Assembly (NCBI GenBank): GCA_030758115.1
Contig: JANREX010000069.1
Coordinates: forward strand, 43,798-88,338
Length of the DNA stretch: 44,541 bases
Source of the DNA: Paracoccaceae bacterium
GTDB lineage: Bacteria > Pseudomonadota > Alphaproteobacteria > Rhodobacterales > Rhodobacteraceae
Direction of reading: 5' to 3'
Part shown: positions 18,060 through 27,950 of the stretch, piece after piece
Layout of the letters: every line of letters begins with the position of its first letter
How positions within the stretch are numbered: the first letter of the stretch is position 1
The notes under the pieces: model-generated
Told to the model about the DNA's origin: nothing
Seen by the model: only the letters and a program-made list of their open reading frames with translations
Databases searched by the model: none
Program-made: the position numbers and the translations under genes

Positions 18060-19124
18060 ATGACCGAAGGAAAATCCATCCTCGATGAGATGAACGACCG
18101 CTCGCGCGAAGTATTTCGCCGCGTTGTCGAAGGCTATCTTGAAAGTGGCGATCCTGTCGGAAGTCGTACCCTGACACGGACGATGTCGGAAAAGGTCAGC
18201 GCGGCGACGATCCGCAACGTGATGCAGGACCTTGAATACCTCGGGTTGCTGGGAAGCCCCCATGTCAGTGCGGGCCGTATCCCCACGCAGCGCGGATTGC
18301 GGATGTTCGTGGATGGCCTGCTGGAGGTGAGCGACCTGAACGAACAGGATCGCATCAAGATCGACGAAACGCTTGGCAGCAACACCTCCGACATGACCGG
18401 AATGCTGGACAGGATCAGCACGGCCTTGTCAGGCGTCACGCGCGGCGCATCGCTGGTGCTTGCCCCCAAGCATGAGGCGCCGATCAAGCATGTGGAGTTC
18501 GTGAACCTGGGCCATGAACGCGCGCTGGTCGTTCTGGTCTTTGCGGATGGGCATGTCGAAAACCGGTTGTTCACGCCGCCTCCGGGTCAAACCCCCTCAT
18601 CCATGCGTGAGGCCGCGAATTTCCTGAATGCGCTGATCGAGGGCAAGACCCTGTCGGATCTTCAGACAGCCATCCGCCGCGAGATCGACTCGCGCCGTCA
18701 GGAAATCGACGGTCTGGCCCACGCCCTTGTGGAAAGTGGCATCGCCGTGTGGGCCGGAGACGGCGACGCGCCAGAGCGCCTGATCGTCAGGGGGCGCTCA
18801 AACCTTCTGAGCGTTGCAGGCGGGGACGAGGAGTTGGACCGGATCCGCCACCTCTTCGATGATCTCGAAAGGAAAAAGGACATCGCCGAGTTTCTGGACC
18901 TTGCACAGCAAGGCGAGGGTGTGCGCATTTTTATCGGCTCGGAGAACAAACTTTTCTCACTTTCGGGTTCCTCTTTGGTGGTCAGTCCATATATGAACGC
19001 TGATCGGAAGATCATCGGTGCGGTTGGGGTCATCGGACCCACGCGCCTGAACTATGGACGGATTGTGCCGATCGTGGACTACACGGCACAACTGGTTGGA
19101 CGAATGATATCCGACCGGAGCTAG
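18060..19124 (+). CDS. hrcA: HrcA, heat-inducible transcription repressor
   Basis: A 354-residue repressor. The N-terminal winged helix-turn-helix (about residues 10–75) includes GSRTLTR, SAATIRNVMQDLE and the wing motif HVSAGRIPTQRGLR. The rest is the GAF-like dimerisation and chaperone-sensing domain. HrcA binds CIRCE sites before groESL-type operons and is activated by GroEL. The next gene, grpE, starts 9 bases after it, and the pair is a common alphaproteobacterial operon; no dnaK follows here. Confidence 0.95.
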   Translation: MTEGKSILDEMNDRSREVFRRVVEGYLESGDPVGSRTLTRTMSEKVSAATIRNVMQDLEYLGLLGSPHVSAGRIPTQRGLRMFVDGLLEVSDLNEQDRIKIDETLGSNTSDMTGMLDRISTALSGVTRGASLVLAPKHEAPIKHVEFVNLGHERALVVLVFADGHVENRLFTPPPGQTPSSMREAANFLNALIEGKTLSDLQTAIRREIDSRRQEIDGLAHALVESGIAVWAGDGDAPERLIVRGRSNLLSVAGGDEELDRIRHLFDDLERKKDIAEFLDLAQQGEGVRIFIGSENKLFSLSGSSLVVSPYMNADRKIIGAVGVIGPTRLNYGRIVPIVDYTAQLVGRMISDRS

Positions 19125-19133
19125 AGGTGAGTT

Positions 19134-19697
19134 ATGGCAGAGCCGAAAAAAGACGATTTCCTTGATGATATCGAAGCCGCAGAAGCGGAAGAATATGCTG
19201 AGGACTCGATCGAGTATAGCGCAGAGGCAATTGAGCTGGATACCCTGCGGGCGGAACGCGATGAGCTGAAGGATCGGTTCATGCGCGCGCTCGCCGATGC
19301 CGAGAATGCGCGCAAACGGTCCGAAAAGGATCGTCGCGAGGCAGAGCAATATGGCGGATCCAAGCTTGCCCGTGACCTGTTGCCCGTGCACGACAACCTC
19401 AAGCGCGCCCTTGAGGTTGCCACGGATGAGCAGCGCGCGACCTTTGGTCCCCTTCTGGAAGGGGTAGAGTTGACCCTGCGCGAATTGCTCAGCGTGTTTG
19501 GCAAACATGGGATCACAGTCATCAGCCCGCAGGTTGGTGACCGTTTCGATCCGCAGCTGCATCAAGCCATGTTTGAAGCCCCCGTGCCCGGCACCAAGGC
19601 GGGCGACATCATCCAGGTGTCAGGCGATGGTTTCATGCTGCATGACCGCCTTCTGCGCCCGGCGCAGGTCGGCGTCTCGTCCATGCCTGCAAGCTGA
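19134..19697 (+). CDS. grpE: GrpE, nucleotide exchange factor of DnaK
   Basis: A 187-residue protein with an acidic unstructured N terminus (about 1–35), a long coiled coil (about 38–90, with LRAERDELKDRFMRALADAEN), and the C-terminal beta domain with GDRFDPQLHQAMFE near 135–148. It releases ADP from DnaK. TAGAGGTGAG before the ATG is the likely ribosome binding site. It is cotranscribed with hrcA and converges with mutS. Confidence 0.95.
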   Translation: MAEPKKDDFLDDIEAAEAEEYAEDSIEYSAEAIELDTLRAERDELKDRFMRALADAENARKRSEKDRREAEQYGGSKLARDLLPVHDNLKRALEVATDEQRATFGPLLEGVELTLRELLSVFGKHGITVISPQVGDRFDPQLHQAMFEAPVPGTKAGDIIQVSGDGFMLHDRLLRPAQVGVSSMPAS

Positions 19698-19728
19698 CAT
19701 AGACCAGTCCGGACGATCGAGAGAAAAG

Positions 19729-19754
19729 GGCGTCGCAATCAGGTTTGCGACGCC
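19729..19754. terminator. Bidirectional terminator between grpE and mutS
   Basis: GGCGTCGCAA (19729–19738), six-base loop, TTGCGACGCC (19745–19754): a perfect 10-bp stem. TCTTTC follows on the plus strand and CCCTTTTCTC follows on the minus strand, so it may serve both. The mutS stop codon lies in the loop and the right arm overlaps its last codons. Confidence 0.75.
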
Positions 19755-22381
19755 TCTTTCAATTCATAGATCAGCTGCAATGCCTCGCGCGGACTCAGTT
19801 CGTCAGGATGGATCGACCGCAAACGGTCTTCCAGAACAGATGGCTTTTTTGTTGGTGCCGGTGGCGGTGGCGCCGCCATTGAAAACAAGGGCAGATCGTC
19901 AACGATTGCCTTTTGCTTGCCTGCGCCCTCGCGTTCGCCCTTCTCCAGCGCATCCAGCACGACACGGGCACGGCTGACGACCGCATCGGGAAGTCCGGCC
20001 AGCTTTGCCACCTGCACGCCATAGGACCGATCTGCCGCGCCCTTGCGCACCTCATGCAGGAAAATGACGTCGCCCTCGAACTCCTTGACGGTGACCGTTG
20101 CGTTATCCACGCGGTCCAGCTTTCCGGCCAGTGCCGTCAGTTCATGGTAGTGGGTCGCAAAAAGTGCGCGGCACCTGTTGATGTCATGCAGATGCTCAAG
20201 CGTTGCCCATGCGATGGAAAGCCCGTCATAGGTGGCGGTGCCGCGACCGATTTCATCGAGAATCACCAATGCATGGTCATCAGCCTGATTGAGGATCGCA
20301 GCAGTTTCGACCATTTCGACCATGAAGGTCGACCGCCCCCGCGCCAGATCATCCGAGGCGCCCACGCGACTGAACAACTGGCTCACCAGCCCGATCTCTG
20401 CGCGTCTTGCTGGCACGAAACTGCCGATCTGCGCCATGAGGGCAATCAGCGCCGTTTGGCGCAGAAATGTGGACTTCCCCGCCATGTTCGGGCCGGTCAA
20501 CAGCCAGATGTCTGTGCCGTCGCCCAGGTCGCAATCATTGGCAACAAAAGGGGTGCCGCCTTGCCGGCGCAACGACTGTTCCACGACAGGGTGTCGCCCG
20601 CCTTCGATCAGCAGGCGCCGCGAGTTATCGATCTTTGGCCGTGTCCAGTTTTCGCCCCGCGCCAGGTCTGCAAGGGCGCTGGACAGGTCCAGTTCCGCAA
20701 GAGCCCGGGCGGTTGCACCGATATGGGCTGCGGCGTTCAGAATATTCTCTTTCAAAGTGGAATAGAGCCGCTTTTCGATCTCAAGCGCGTGACCGCCGGC
20801 GTTCAGGATACGCGTCTCCATTTCGGTCAGGTCAGGTGTGGTAAAGCGCAGCTGGTTCGCCGTTGTCTGCCGGTGGCGGAAGATATCGGAAAGGGGTTCT
20901 GACAGCATCCGTTCCGCATGCGTCGCCGTGACCTCGATGAAATAGCCCAGAACGTTGTTGTGTTTGATCTTCAGCGATTGAATGCCCGTCTGGCTGGCAT
21001 AATCGGTCTGCATCCTTGCGATGACCGAACGCCCCTCGTCCCGCAGGGCGCGCATCTCGTCCAGTTCGGCGTCATAGCCCGCCGCGATAAACCCACCATC
21101 CCGCACCAGAAGCGGCGGTTCAGCGACAAGTGCCTGCCCCAGCAGATCCATCAACGCGTCATGACCCAAAAGCGCCGAAGCGGATTCCTTCAGCAACGCA
21201 GGAAGATCGCCGGTCTCCAAGATGGTGGCAATCCTGTTGGCCTGCTCAAGACCGTTGCGGATTGCCGCAAGGTCGCGGGGCCCACCGCGATCCAGGGCAA
21301 GACGCGACAGGGCGCGATCCAGGTCAGGAACCTTGCGCAGCGCCTCACGCAGATCGTCACCCAGACGCCCGTTGTCATGCATGAATTCAACGGAATCGAG
21401 CCTGCTATTCAGCGTTTCCAGATCACGGGCCGGGCTGGACAGCCGCCGCTCCAGCAGTCGCGCGCCACCTGCCGTGGCTGTGCGGTCAATTGCGGACAGA
21501 AGGGACCCCGCCCGCCCACCGGTCAGCGCATGGGTCAACTCCAGATTGCGACGCGTTGCGGCGTCGATCTGCATCACCCCGGCCTCGGCCTCGCGCAGGG
21601 GTGGGCGCAGCAGGGGCAGGTTTCCTTTCTGGGTGATGTCCAGATACTCGACCAATGCGCCCAAGGCTGACACCTCGGCACGGTTGAACGTGCCGTAAGC
21701 ATCAAGCGACCCTATTCCGTAGAGGGCACACAGACGCTTTTCCGCGGCGGTACTGTCAAACGCGGCCCTGCCAAGCGGTGTGAGGGCCGCACCGGAATCA
21801 GTCACGATTCCTGCCAGATCGGCCTCTGCCGCTTCCGATATGACAACCTCTGCCGGCATCAGCCGCGCCAGTTCCGGACCCAGCCTTACCGGCGAAATCG
21901 GCATGACATGGCATTCGCCGGTCGAGATATCGACCCAAGCCAATGCTGCTTCGTCCCGTACCATCGCATAGGCGCAAAGATAGTTGTTCCGCCGTGCTTC
22001 CAGCAGGGACTCCTCGGTCAATGTGCCGGGCGTCACCAATCGGACAACATCCCGCTTCACGACGGACTTCGACCCGCGTTTCTTGGCTTCTGCCGGGTCC
22101 TCCAGTTGCTCGCACACAGCAACGCGAAACCCTTTGCGGATCAGGGTCAGCAGGTAGCCTTCGGCCGAATGAACAGGCACGCCGCACATGGGAATGTCTT
22201 GTCCGTCATGCTGCCCGCGTTTCGTAAGCGCAATATCCAATGCCTGAGACGCCGCTACGGCATCCTCGAAGAACATCTCGTAGAAGTCGCCCATCCGGTA
22301 AAACAGAAGTGCGCCGGGATATTGTGACTTGATCCCGAGATATTGTGCCATCATTGGCGTGGCGGCTTGTTCTGCTGACAC
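19739..22381 (-). CDS. mutS: MutS, DNA mismatch recognition protein
   Basis: An 880-residue protein with full MutS architecture. The mismatch-wedge Phe-X-Glu lies in GDFYEMF near residues 32–38; connector, core and clamp domains follow; the ATPase has Walker [10 protein letters not shown] near 632–640, the signature [14 protein letters not shown] near 676, and DEIGRGT near 709. The C-terminal [20 protein letters not shown] is the tetramerisation tail. It finds mismatches and recruits MutL. It stands alone, convergent with grpE and divergent from the malic enzyme gene. Confidence 0.97.
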   Translation of the reverse strand: MSAEQAATPMMAQYLGIKSQYPGALLFYRMGDFYEMFFEDAVAASQALDIALTKRGQHDGQDIPMCGVPVHSAEGYLLTLIRKGFRVAVCEQLEDPAEAKKRGSKSVVKRDVVRLVTPGTLTEESLLEARRNNYLCAYAMVRDEAALAWVDISTGECHVMPISPVRLGPELARLMPAEVVISEAAEADLAGIVTDSGAALTPLGRAAFDSTAAEKRLCALYGIGSLDAYGTFNRAEVSALGALVEYLDITQKGNLPLLRPPLREAEAGVMQIDAATRRNLELTHALTGGRAGSLLSAIDRTATAGGARLLERRLSSPARDLETLNSRLDSVEFMHDNGRLGDDLREALRKVPDLDRALSRLALDRGGPRDLAAIRNGLEQANRIATILETGDLPALLKESASALLGHDALMDLLGQALVAEPPLLVRDGGFIAAGYDAELDEMRALRDEGRSVIARMQTDYASQTGIQSLKIKHNNVLGYFIEVTATHAERMLSEPLSDIFRHRQTTANQLRFTTPDLTEMETRILNAGGHALEIEKRLYSTLKENILNAAAHIGATARALAELDLSSALADLARGENWTRPKIDNSRRLLIEGGRHPVVEQSLRRQGGTPFVANDCDLGDGTDIWLLTGPNMAGKSTFLRQTALIALMAQIGSFVPARRAEIGLVSQLFSRVGASDDLARGRSTFMVEMVETAAILNQADDHALVILDEIGRGTATYDGLSIAWATLEHLHDINRCRALFATHYHELTALAGKLDRVDNATVTVKEFEGDVIFLHEVRKGAADRSYGVQVAKLAGLPDAVVSRARVVLDALEKGEREGAGKQKAIVDDLPLFSMAAPPPPAPTKKPSVLEDRLRSIHPDELSPREALQLIYELKEASQT

Positions 22382-22514
22382 GGTATCCCCTCGTTTTCTC
22401 GGCAGACCTTACAAATCTCGCCTCTTTGGTAAAAGGCGAAAACGCAAAAGCGTTGAGGCGCAGGCTGCGGCAGGCTAAGACGCTATGACCCTCAGAAAGA
22501 ACAGGCCGCAGCGC

Positions 22515-24770
22515 ATGACAAAGACCAGACTGACCCGCGAAGAGGCTCTTGCCTTCCATATGGAGCCGACACCCGGCAAGTTCGAGATCACCGCAACCGT
22601 GCCCATGGCCACGCAGCGCGATCTGAGCCTGGCTTATTCGCCCGGTGTCGCGGTCCCCTGCGAGGAAATCGCGGCCGCGCCCGAGACAGCGTATGATTAC
22701 ACCAACAAGGGTAACCTTGTGGCCGTTATCTCGAACGGAACTGCGGTTCTTGGTCTGGGCAACCTTGGCGCGCTGGCCTCGAAGCCGGTGATGGAAGGCA
22801 AATCGGTTCTGTTCAAACGCTTTGCCGATGTGAACAGCATCGACATCGAACTGGATACCGAAGATCCCGAGGCCTTCATCAATGCTGTTCGTCTGATGGG
22901 TCCGACCTTTGGCGGCATCAACCTCGAGGATATCAAGGCGCCAGAGTGCTTCATCATCGAGCAGCGCCTGAAAGAGGTGATGGATATCCCCGTCTTTCAT
23001 GACGATCAGCACGGTACGGCCGTGATCTGTGCCGCCGGTTTGATCAATGCGTTGCATCTGTCCGGCAAGAAGATCGAAGATGTGCGGATCGTTCTGAACG
23101 GGGCAGGGGCGGCAGGTATTGCGTGTCTTGAACTGCTCAAGTCGATGGGCGCGAAACACGACAATTGCATCATGTGCGATACGAAGGGTGTGATCTATCA
23201 AGGCCGCACCGATGGCATGAACCAGTGGAAATCGGCCCATGCCGCGCGCACCGATCTGCGCACGCTGGAAGAGGCGATGAAGGATGCGGATGTGTTCCTG
23301 GGTGTGTCCGCCAAGGGTGCCGTCACGCAGGCCATGGTCGAATCCATGGCGCCCGACCCGGTCATCTTTGCCATGGCCAACCCCGATCCCGAGATCACAC
23401 CGGAAGAGGCGCATGCCGTGCGTCCCGATGCCATCGTCGCGACAGGGCGATCCGACTATCCGAACCAGGTGAACAACGTGTTGGGCTTTCCCTACCTGTT
23501 CCGCGGTGCGCTGGATATCCATGCCCGTGCCATCAATGACGAGATGAAGATCGCCTGTGCCGAGGCCCTGGCCGAACTTGCACGCGAGGATGTCCCTGAT
23601 GAAGTTGCCATGGCCTATGGCCGCAACCTCAGCTTCGGGCGCGATTACATCATTCCAACGCCGTTTGACCCGCGCCTGATCTATCGCATTCCGCCCGCGG
23701 TTGCGCGCGCCGGCATGAAAACAGGCGCGGCACGCCGCCCGATCATCGACATGGATGCCTATGAGGTCGGCCTGAAAGGCCGGATGGATCCGACCGCGAA
23801 CATCCTGCGTGGGATCCATGCGCGTGCGCGCGCGAACCAGGCGCGGATGATCTTTGCCGAGGGTGACGATCCGCGCGTCCTGCGCGCGGCGGTGACCTAT
23901 CAGCGGTCCGGTTTGGGCAAGGCCCTTGTCGTCGGGCGCGACTACGATGTGAAGGCCAAGCTGGAAGCGGCGGGCATGGCCGATGCCGTGGCCGAGCTGG
24001 AGGTCGTGAATGCGGCCAACACCCCGCATCTGGAGATGTACAAGGATCTTCTTTATCAGCGCCTGCAGCGCAAGGGTTTCGACCGTCATGACATTCACAG
24101 GTTGGCGGCACGTGACCGGCATGTGTTTTCGGCTCTGATGCTGGCGCATGGGCATGGCGACGGTCTTGTGACTGGTGCCACCCGCAAGGCCGCACATGTG
24201 ATGGAGTTGATCAATCATGTCTTCGACGCCGATGCGGCGCATGGTGCTGCGGGCGTGACCGCGCTGCTTCACAAGGGCCGGATCGTGCTGATCGCGGATA
24301 CCCTGGTGCATGAATGGCCGGACGAGAATGATCTTGCCACGATCGCCCAGCGGGCCGCAGGCGTTGCGCGGGATCTGGGGATGGAGCCCCGCGTCGCCTT
24401 TGTCAGCTTTTCGACCTTCGGCTATCCGCGCTCCGAGCGGGCCGAGAAGATGCATCGCGCGCCCCGTGTTCTGGAAACGCGCGGTGTGGATTTCGAATTC
24501 GAAGGCGAGATGACCGTTGATGTGGCCCTGAATCCCAAGGCCCAGGCAACATATCCGTTCCAGCGTTTGACGGGGCCCGCGAATATCCTTGTGGTCCCGG
24601 CGCGGCACTCTGCCTCGATTTCGGTCAAGCTGATGCAGGAAATGGCCGGTGCTACGGTGATCGGTCCCATCCTGTCGGGTGTCGATCAGTCAATCCAGAT
24701 CTGTTCGACCAGTTCGACCGCCAACGACATTCTGAACATGGCGATGCTGGCGGCCTGCAAAGTGGGCTGA
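22515..24770 (+). CDS. maeB: NADP-dependent malic enzyme with phosphotransacetylase-like domain
   Basis: A 751-residue MaeB-type fusion. Residues 1–420 are the malic enzyme: the SLAYSPGVAVPC motif, TNKGNLVAVISNGTAVLG, HDDQHGTA metal site, and the nucleotide fold VLNGAGAAGIA. Residues 430–751 resemble phosphate acetyltransferase (SVKLMQEMAGATVIGPILSG near the end) and are usually regulatory, binding acetyl-CoA, rather than catalytic. It decarboxylates malate to pyruvate and makes NADPH. I prefer ATG 22515 (MTKTRLTREEALAFH) by family resemblance; ATG 22485 in frame would add ten residues, and neither has a strong ribosome binding site. Confidence 0.93.
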   Translation: MTKTRLTREEALAFHMEPTPGKFEITATVPMATQRDLSLAYSPGVAVPCEEIAAAPETAYDYTNKGNLVAVISNGTAVLGLGNLGALASKPVMEGKSVLFKRFADVNSIDIELDTEDPEAFINAVRLMGPTFGGINLEDIKAPECFIIEQRLKEVMDIPVFHDDQHGTAVICAAGLINALHLSGKKIEDVRIVLNGAGAAGIACLELLKSMGAKHDNCIMCDTKGVIYQGRTDGMNQWKSAHAARTDLRTLEEAMKDADVFLGVSAKGAVTQAMVESMAPDPVIFAMANPDPEITPEEAHAVRPDAIVATGRSDYPNQVNNVLGFPYLFRGALDIHARAINDEMKIACAEALAELAREDVPDEVAMAYGRNLSFGRDYIIPTPFDPRLIYRIPPAVARAGMKTGAARRPIIDMDAYEVGLKGRMDPTANILRGIHARARANQARMIFAEGDDPRVLRAAVTYQRSGLGKALVVGRDYDVKAKLEAAGMADAVAELEVVNAANTPHLEMYKDLLYQRLQRKGFDRHDIHRLAARDRHVFSALMLAHGHGDGLVTGATRKAAHVMELINHVFDADAAHGAAGVTALLHKGRIVLIADTLVHEWPDENDLATIAQRAAGVARDLGMEPRVAFVSFSTFGYPRSERAEKMHRAPRVLETRGVDFEFEGEMTVDVALNPKAQATYPFQRLTGPANILVVPARHSASISVKLMQEMAGATVIGPILSGVDQSIQICSTSSTANDILNMAMLAACKVG

Positions 24771-24791
24771 TTGCAGATAGCGGGGGACTGA

Positions 24792-25670
24792 ATGGCGATC
24801 TACAACCTCGGCTCTATCAATGCCGATCTTCTCTATTCCGTCCCCCATTTGCCCGGACCGGGCGAAACGCTTGCTGCAACCGGTGTTCGGCGCGGCCTGG
24901 GCGGCAAGGGGGCCAACATGTCCGTGGCCGCTGCGCGTGGGGCATCACATGTCGTTCACATTGGTGCGGTTGGTCAGGATGGGCGCTGGGCACGGGATCT
25001 TCTGACCGAATATGGCGTGGATACGCGACACATCGCTGTTGTGGATGGCGCGACCGGGCATGCGATCATTCTGTTGGACCCTGCCGGCGAAAACACGATC
25101 GTGATCATCCCCGGTGCAAACCACGCTCTGACAGAGCAACAGATCGGTCTTGCGCTGGCAGAAGCGTCACCGGGTGACATCCTGTTGATGCAGAATGAGA
25201 CAACACATCAGGCGTTTTGCGCCAGAACAGGGTCTGATCTTGGGCTGCGCGTCATCTATGCGGCCGCGCCTTTCGACGCGGAAGCCGTCAGGGTTCTGCT
25301 GCCGTTTATGGATATGCTGATCCTGAATGCTGTCGAAGCCGCGCAATTGCAGCAGGCACTTGGCAAGGCGCCGGATGATCTGGGTGTCGCGGATGTTGTT
25401 GTGACTCTGGGTGGCGATGGATGCCGTTGGTTTCATGCCGAAACCGGGCAGATCAGGGATTTTCCCGCCCTTCCCGTCACGCCTGTTGATACAACGGGGG
25501 CGGGCGACACATTTACCGGTTTCCTGCTGGCGGGCCTGGATCGCGGGCAACCGATGGAGCAGGCCATCGCCCTGGCGACCAAGGCGGCGGCCCTGATGGT
25601 GACACGGGTTGGCACCGCCGATGTGATCCCCGACCTGCTTGAGATCGAACAGATGGATCGCCCCCGGTAA
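24792..25670 (+). CDS. PfkB-family sugar kinase, ribokinase-like
   Basis: A 292-residue kinase. The substrate motif GGKGANMSVAAARG is at about 37–50 and the catalytic anion hole DTTGAGDTFTGF near 234–245, with the base aspartate in GAGD. Both match ribokinase (RbsK), which phosphorylates D-ribose at O5, but other PfkB kinases share these motifs and no ribose transporter or other rbs gene is nearby. The start is 21 bases after the malic enzyme stop, so the two may be cotranscribed. A GGGGGACTGA stretch precedes the ATG. Confidence 0.88.
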   Translation: MAIYNLGSINADLLYSVPHLPGPGETLAATGVRRGLGGKGANMSVAAARGASHVVHIGAVGQDGRWARDLLTEYGVDTRHIAVVDGATGHAIILLDPAGENTIVIIPGANHALTEQQIGLALAEASPGDILLMQNETTHQAFCARTGSDLGLRVIYAAAPFDAEAVRVLLPFMDMLILNAVEAAQLQQALGKAPDDLGVADVVVTLGGDGCRWFHAETGQIRDFPALPVTPVDTTGAGDTFTGFLLAGLDRGQPMEQAIALATKAAALMVTRVGTADVIPDLLEIEQMDRPR

Positions 25671-25728
25671 TGCCGCTTTTCGCGGGATCTGTTCCGGTCT
25701 AGCCTGCGCCCGAAAACAGGAGGGCCGG

Positions 25729-26637
25729 ATGACGGATCACGTGACAACCCATCAGGCGGCGGAAGACGCCCGCAACGAGACGATCAAGATCTGGCTCAAC
25801 GGAAAGATCGTGCCCAAGGCCCAAGCCATGGTCAGCGTCTATGACAGCGGCTTCATGCTGGGCGATGGCGTTTGGGAAGGTATCAGGCTCTATAACGGGA
25901 AATGGGCGTTTCTGGACGAACATATGGACCGCCTTTTCGAGGCAGCCAAAGCCATTGACCTTGATATCGGGCTAAGCCGCGATCAGGTCGTGCAGGCCGT
26001 ACTGGATACGCAGGCCGCCAATCAGATGACCGAAGACGCCCATGCGCGCCTGATGGTGACGCGTGGCGTGAAGACGCGGCCTTTCCAGCATCCCTCCTTG
26101 TCCAGACAGGGCCCGACGATCGCGATCATCATGGAGCATTCCAAGCCCAGCATTCCGCGACCGATCCGCCTGGCAACCGTGCCGCATCTGCGCGGTCTTC
26201 CCATGACCCAGGATCCAAAGCTGAACAGCCATTCCAAGCTGAACTGTATCCTTGCCTGTATCGCTGCCGAAAAAGCCGGCGCCGACGAGGCCCTGATGCT
26301 GGATGTGCATGGTTTTGTGAACACGACCAATGCCTGCAACTTCTTCATCGTCCGCAAGGGCCAGGTCTGGACCAGCACGGGCGACTATTGCATGAACGGG
26401 ATCACCCGACAGAAGGTGATCGACCTGTGCCGCGAAAACGGGATCCCGGTGTTCGAGCGCAACTATTCCCTTGTCGACACCTATGGCGCGGATGAGGCGT
26501 TTCTGACCGGGACATTCGGCGCGCAGACGCCGGTTGGAAATATCGACGGGCGCCAGATCGGCGAGGGTCAGATGGGGCCGGTCACCAAACATATCAGGAT
26601 GCTCTATCAGGCACTGATCCAGCGGGAAACGGCTTGA
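25729..26637 (+). CDS. Class IV aminotransferase, branched-chain type
   Basis: A 302-residue fold-type IV PLP enzyme. Lys170 in NSHSKLN is the expected Schiff-base lysine; SVYDSGFMLGDGVWEGIR (37–53) is the N-terminal signature; GITRQKVIDLCRENGI and FLTGTFGAQTPV lie in the C-terminal half. IlvE and D-amino acid aminotransferases both fit; IlvE-like is more probable. AGGAGG stands 5 bases before the ATG, which decides the start against a longer reading. The stop overlaps the start region of the next gene, a sulfotransferase-like gene. Confidence 0.88.
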   Translation: MTDHVTTHQAAEDARNETIKIWLNGKIVPKAQAMVSVYDSGFMLGDGVWEGIRLYNGKWAFLDEHMDRLFEAAKAIDLDIGLSRDQVVQAVLDTQAANQMTEDAHARLMVTRGVKTRPFQHPSLSRQGPTIAIIMEHSKPSIPRPIRLATVPHLRGLPMTQDPKLNSHSKLNCILACIAAEKAGADEALMLDVHGFVNTTNACNFFIVRKGQVWTSTGDYCMNGITRQKVIDLCRENGIPVFERNYSLVDTYGADEAFLTGTFGAQTPVGNIDGRQIGEGQMGPVTKHIRMLYQALIQRETA

Positions 26638-26639
26638 TC

Positions 26640-27353
26640 ATGCGGATCGCCATGTGGTCCGGGCCGCGCAACCTGTCGACGGCGATGATGTATTCCTTTG
26701 GGGCGCGGGCCGATTTCGCCGTGGTGGACGAACCTTTTTATGCGGCCTACCTGCAACGCACCGGGCTGGATCATCCGATGCGCGACCAGATCCTGCAATC
26801 GCAATCCCTGGATCCTGATGCGGTTGCCGCGATGCTGACCGGCCCGATCCCCGAAGCAAAGCCGCATTTCTATCAGAAGCACATGACCCAGCACATGATC
26901 GCGCAAATGCCGCGCGACTGGTTTGCGCAGGTACGGCATGTGTTCCTGATCCGTCATCCGGCGCGCGTCGTGGCCAGTTTCGGGGCGAAATACGACAATC
27001 CCACGCTGGCGGATATCGGATTTACCCAGCAGACCGAGATCTACCATCAGCTTTTGGCGCAGGGCCTGGACCCTTTGGTGATCGATTCCGCCGATATCAG
27101 GCGCGACCCATCGACCATGTTGAACCGGCTTTGCGAGGCGCTGGGCCTTCCCTTCGACCCCGCGATGCTGTCCTGGCCGCAAGGCGGGCATCGGTCCGAT
27201 GGGATCTGGGCAAGCCATTGGTACGGTGCGGTGCATGCGTCGACCGGTTTTGCCCCGGCCGAGGGGCCATTGCCCGCACTTTCAGGTGCCGCGGCCGAAC
27301 TGGCAAGGCAGGCCTTGCCGCATTACGAAGCGCTGAGCGCGAAAAAACTTTAG
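26640..27353 (+). CDS. Sulfotransferase-like P-loop protein
   Basis: A 237-residue protein opening MRIAMWSGPRNLSTAMMYSF, the PAPS-binding loop type of sulfotransferases, with HVFLIRHPARVVASF near 98–112 as the 3'-phosphate motif. No substrate can be named. A TTG two codons earlier overlaps the aminotransferase stop; ATG 26640 is the more ordinary start. The tight coupling to the class IV aminotransferase is notable, since in plants and some other organisms related domains occur in one annotated branched-chain aminotransferase-like protein. Confidence 0.75.
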   Translation: MRIAMWSGPRNLSTAMMYSFGARADFAVVDEPFYAAYLQRTGLDHPMRDQILQSQSLDPDAVAAMLTGPIPEAKPHFYQKHMTQHMIAQMPRDWFAQVRHVFLIRHPARVVASFGAKYDNPTLADIGFTQQTEIYHQLLAQGLDPLVIDSADIRRDPSTMLNRLCEALGLPFDPAMLSWPQGGHRSDGIWASHWYGAVHASTGFAPAEGPLPALSGAAAELARQALPHYEALSAKKL

Positions 27354-27447
27354 AAAAGCGAACCGGCCTGAAACTTTTCCGGGCCTTGATGCGTGGCTTC
27401 TTCCGAGGGGTGACATCCCCCGAGACCGCACACAAGGAGAGGTTCCA

Positions 27448-27858
27448 ATGATGAAACTTGTTTTGGCCGCAGCATTCAGCGCAGCTTCCAGCATGGCGAT
27501 GGCCGCCGATGGCATGCCCCAGATGGTCGAAGCCATGGATCAGGACGTGTCCGGCGGCACCGTGACCGCATCGAAGGTCGTGGCTGACGTGAACGGTTGG
27601 CTGGTTGTGCATCGCACGAACGCAGAGATGAAGCCGGGCCCCGTCGTCGGTCATGCGCCGCTTCGCAAGGGGGAAACCTCGGATGTGGCGGCCATCCTGA
27701 CCGAAGAGGTCAAGTCGGGCGACATGCTGATGCTGATGATCCATGCCGAAGAGGGCGGCACACGGACGGGCATATTTGAATATACCTTGGGTGCCAAGGA
27801 AGACGGCCCCATTCGCGTGGATGGCAAGCTTGTGATGACGATGATCACCGCGAAGTAA
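27448..27858 (+). CDS. Secreted DUF7282-type protein
   Basis: A 136-residue protein with a clear signal peptide (MMKLVLAAAFSAASSMAMA, cut after AMA-A near residue 20). The mature part is one beta-rich domain with DQDVSGGTVTASKVV, GWLVVHRTN and MLMIHAEEG, which fits the DUF7282 family, whose function is unknown. AAGGAG lies 9 bases before the ATG. A strong terminator follows it, and it has its own upstream gap of 94 bases, so it looks like a single-gene unit exported to the periplasm. Confidence 0.75.
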   Translation: MMKLVLAAAFSAASSMAMAADGMPQMVEAMDQDVSGGTVTASKVVADVNGWLVVHRTNAEMKPGPVVGHAPLRKGETSDVAAILTEEVKSGDMLMLMIHAEEGGTRTGIFEYTLGAKEDGPIRVDGKLVMTMITAK

Positions 27859-27896
27859 TTTCAGGCTCTGAACCGCAAGTTCGGATCGAAAAAGGA

Positions 27897-27928
27897 AAAG
27901 GGCGGCACCTGTAGGGGTGCCGCCCTTT
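27897..27928. terminator. Strong bidirectional terminator
   Basis: AAAGGGCGGCACC (27897–27909), loop TGTAGG, GGTGCCGCCCTTT (27916–27928): a perfect 13-bp stem with A-rich left and T-ending right flanks. It separates the DUF7282 gene from the converging argG. Confidence 0.9.
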
Positions 27929-27950
27929 CACTATCCAGATTGCTTGATGA

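Noticed and set aside
22206-24608. An 800-codon open frame on the minus strand opposite the malic enzyme gene
   Set aside because: It is antisense to a well-recognised enzyme, rich in His/Arg/Gly as expected of a GC-rich shadow, and matches no family pattern.
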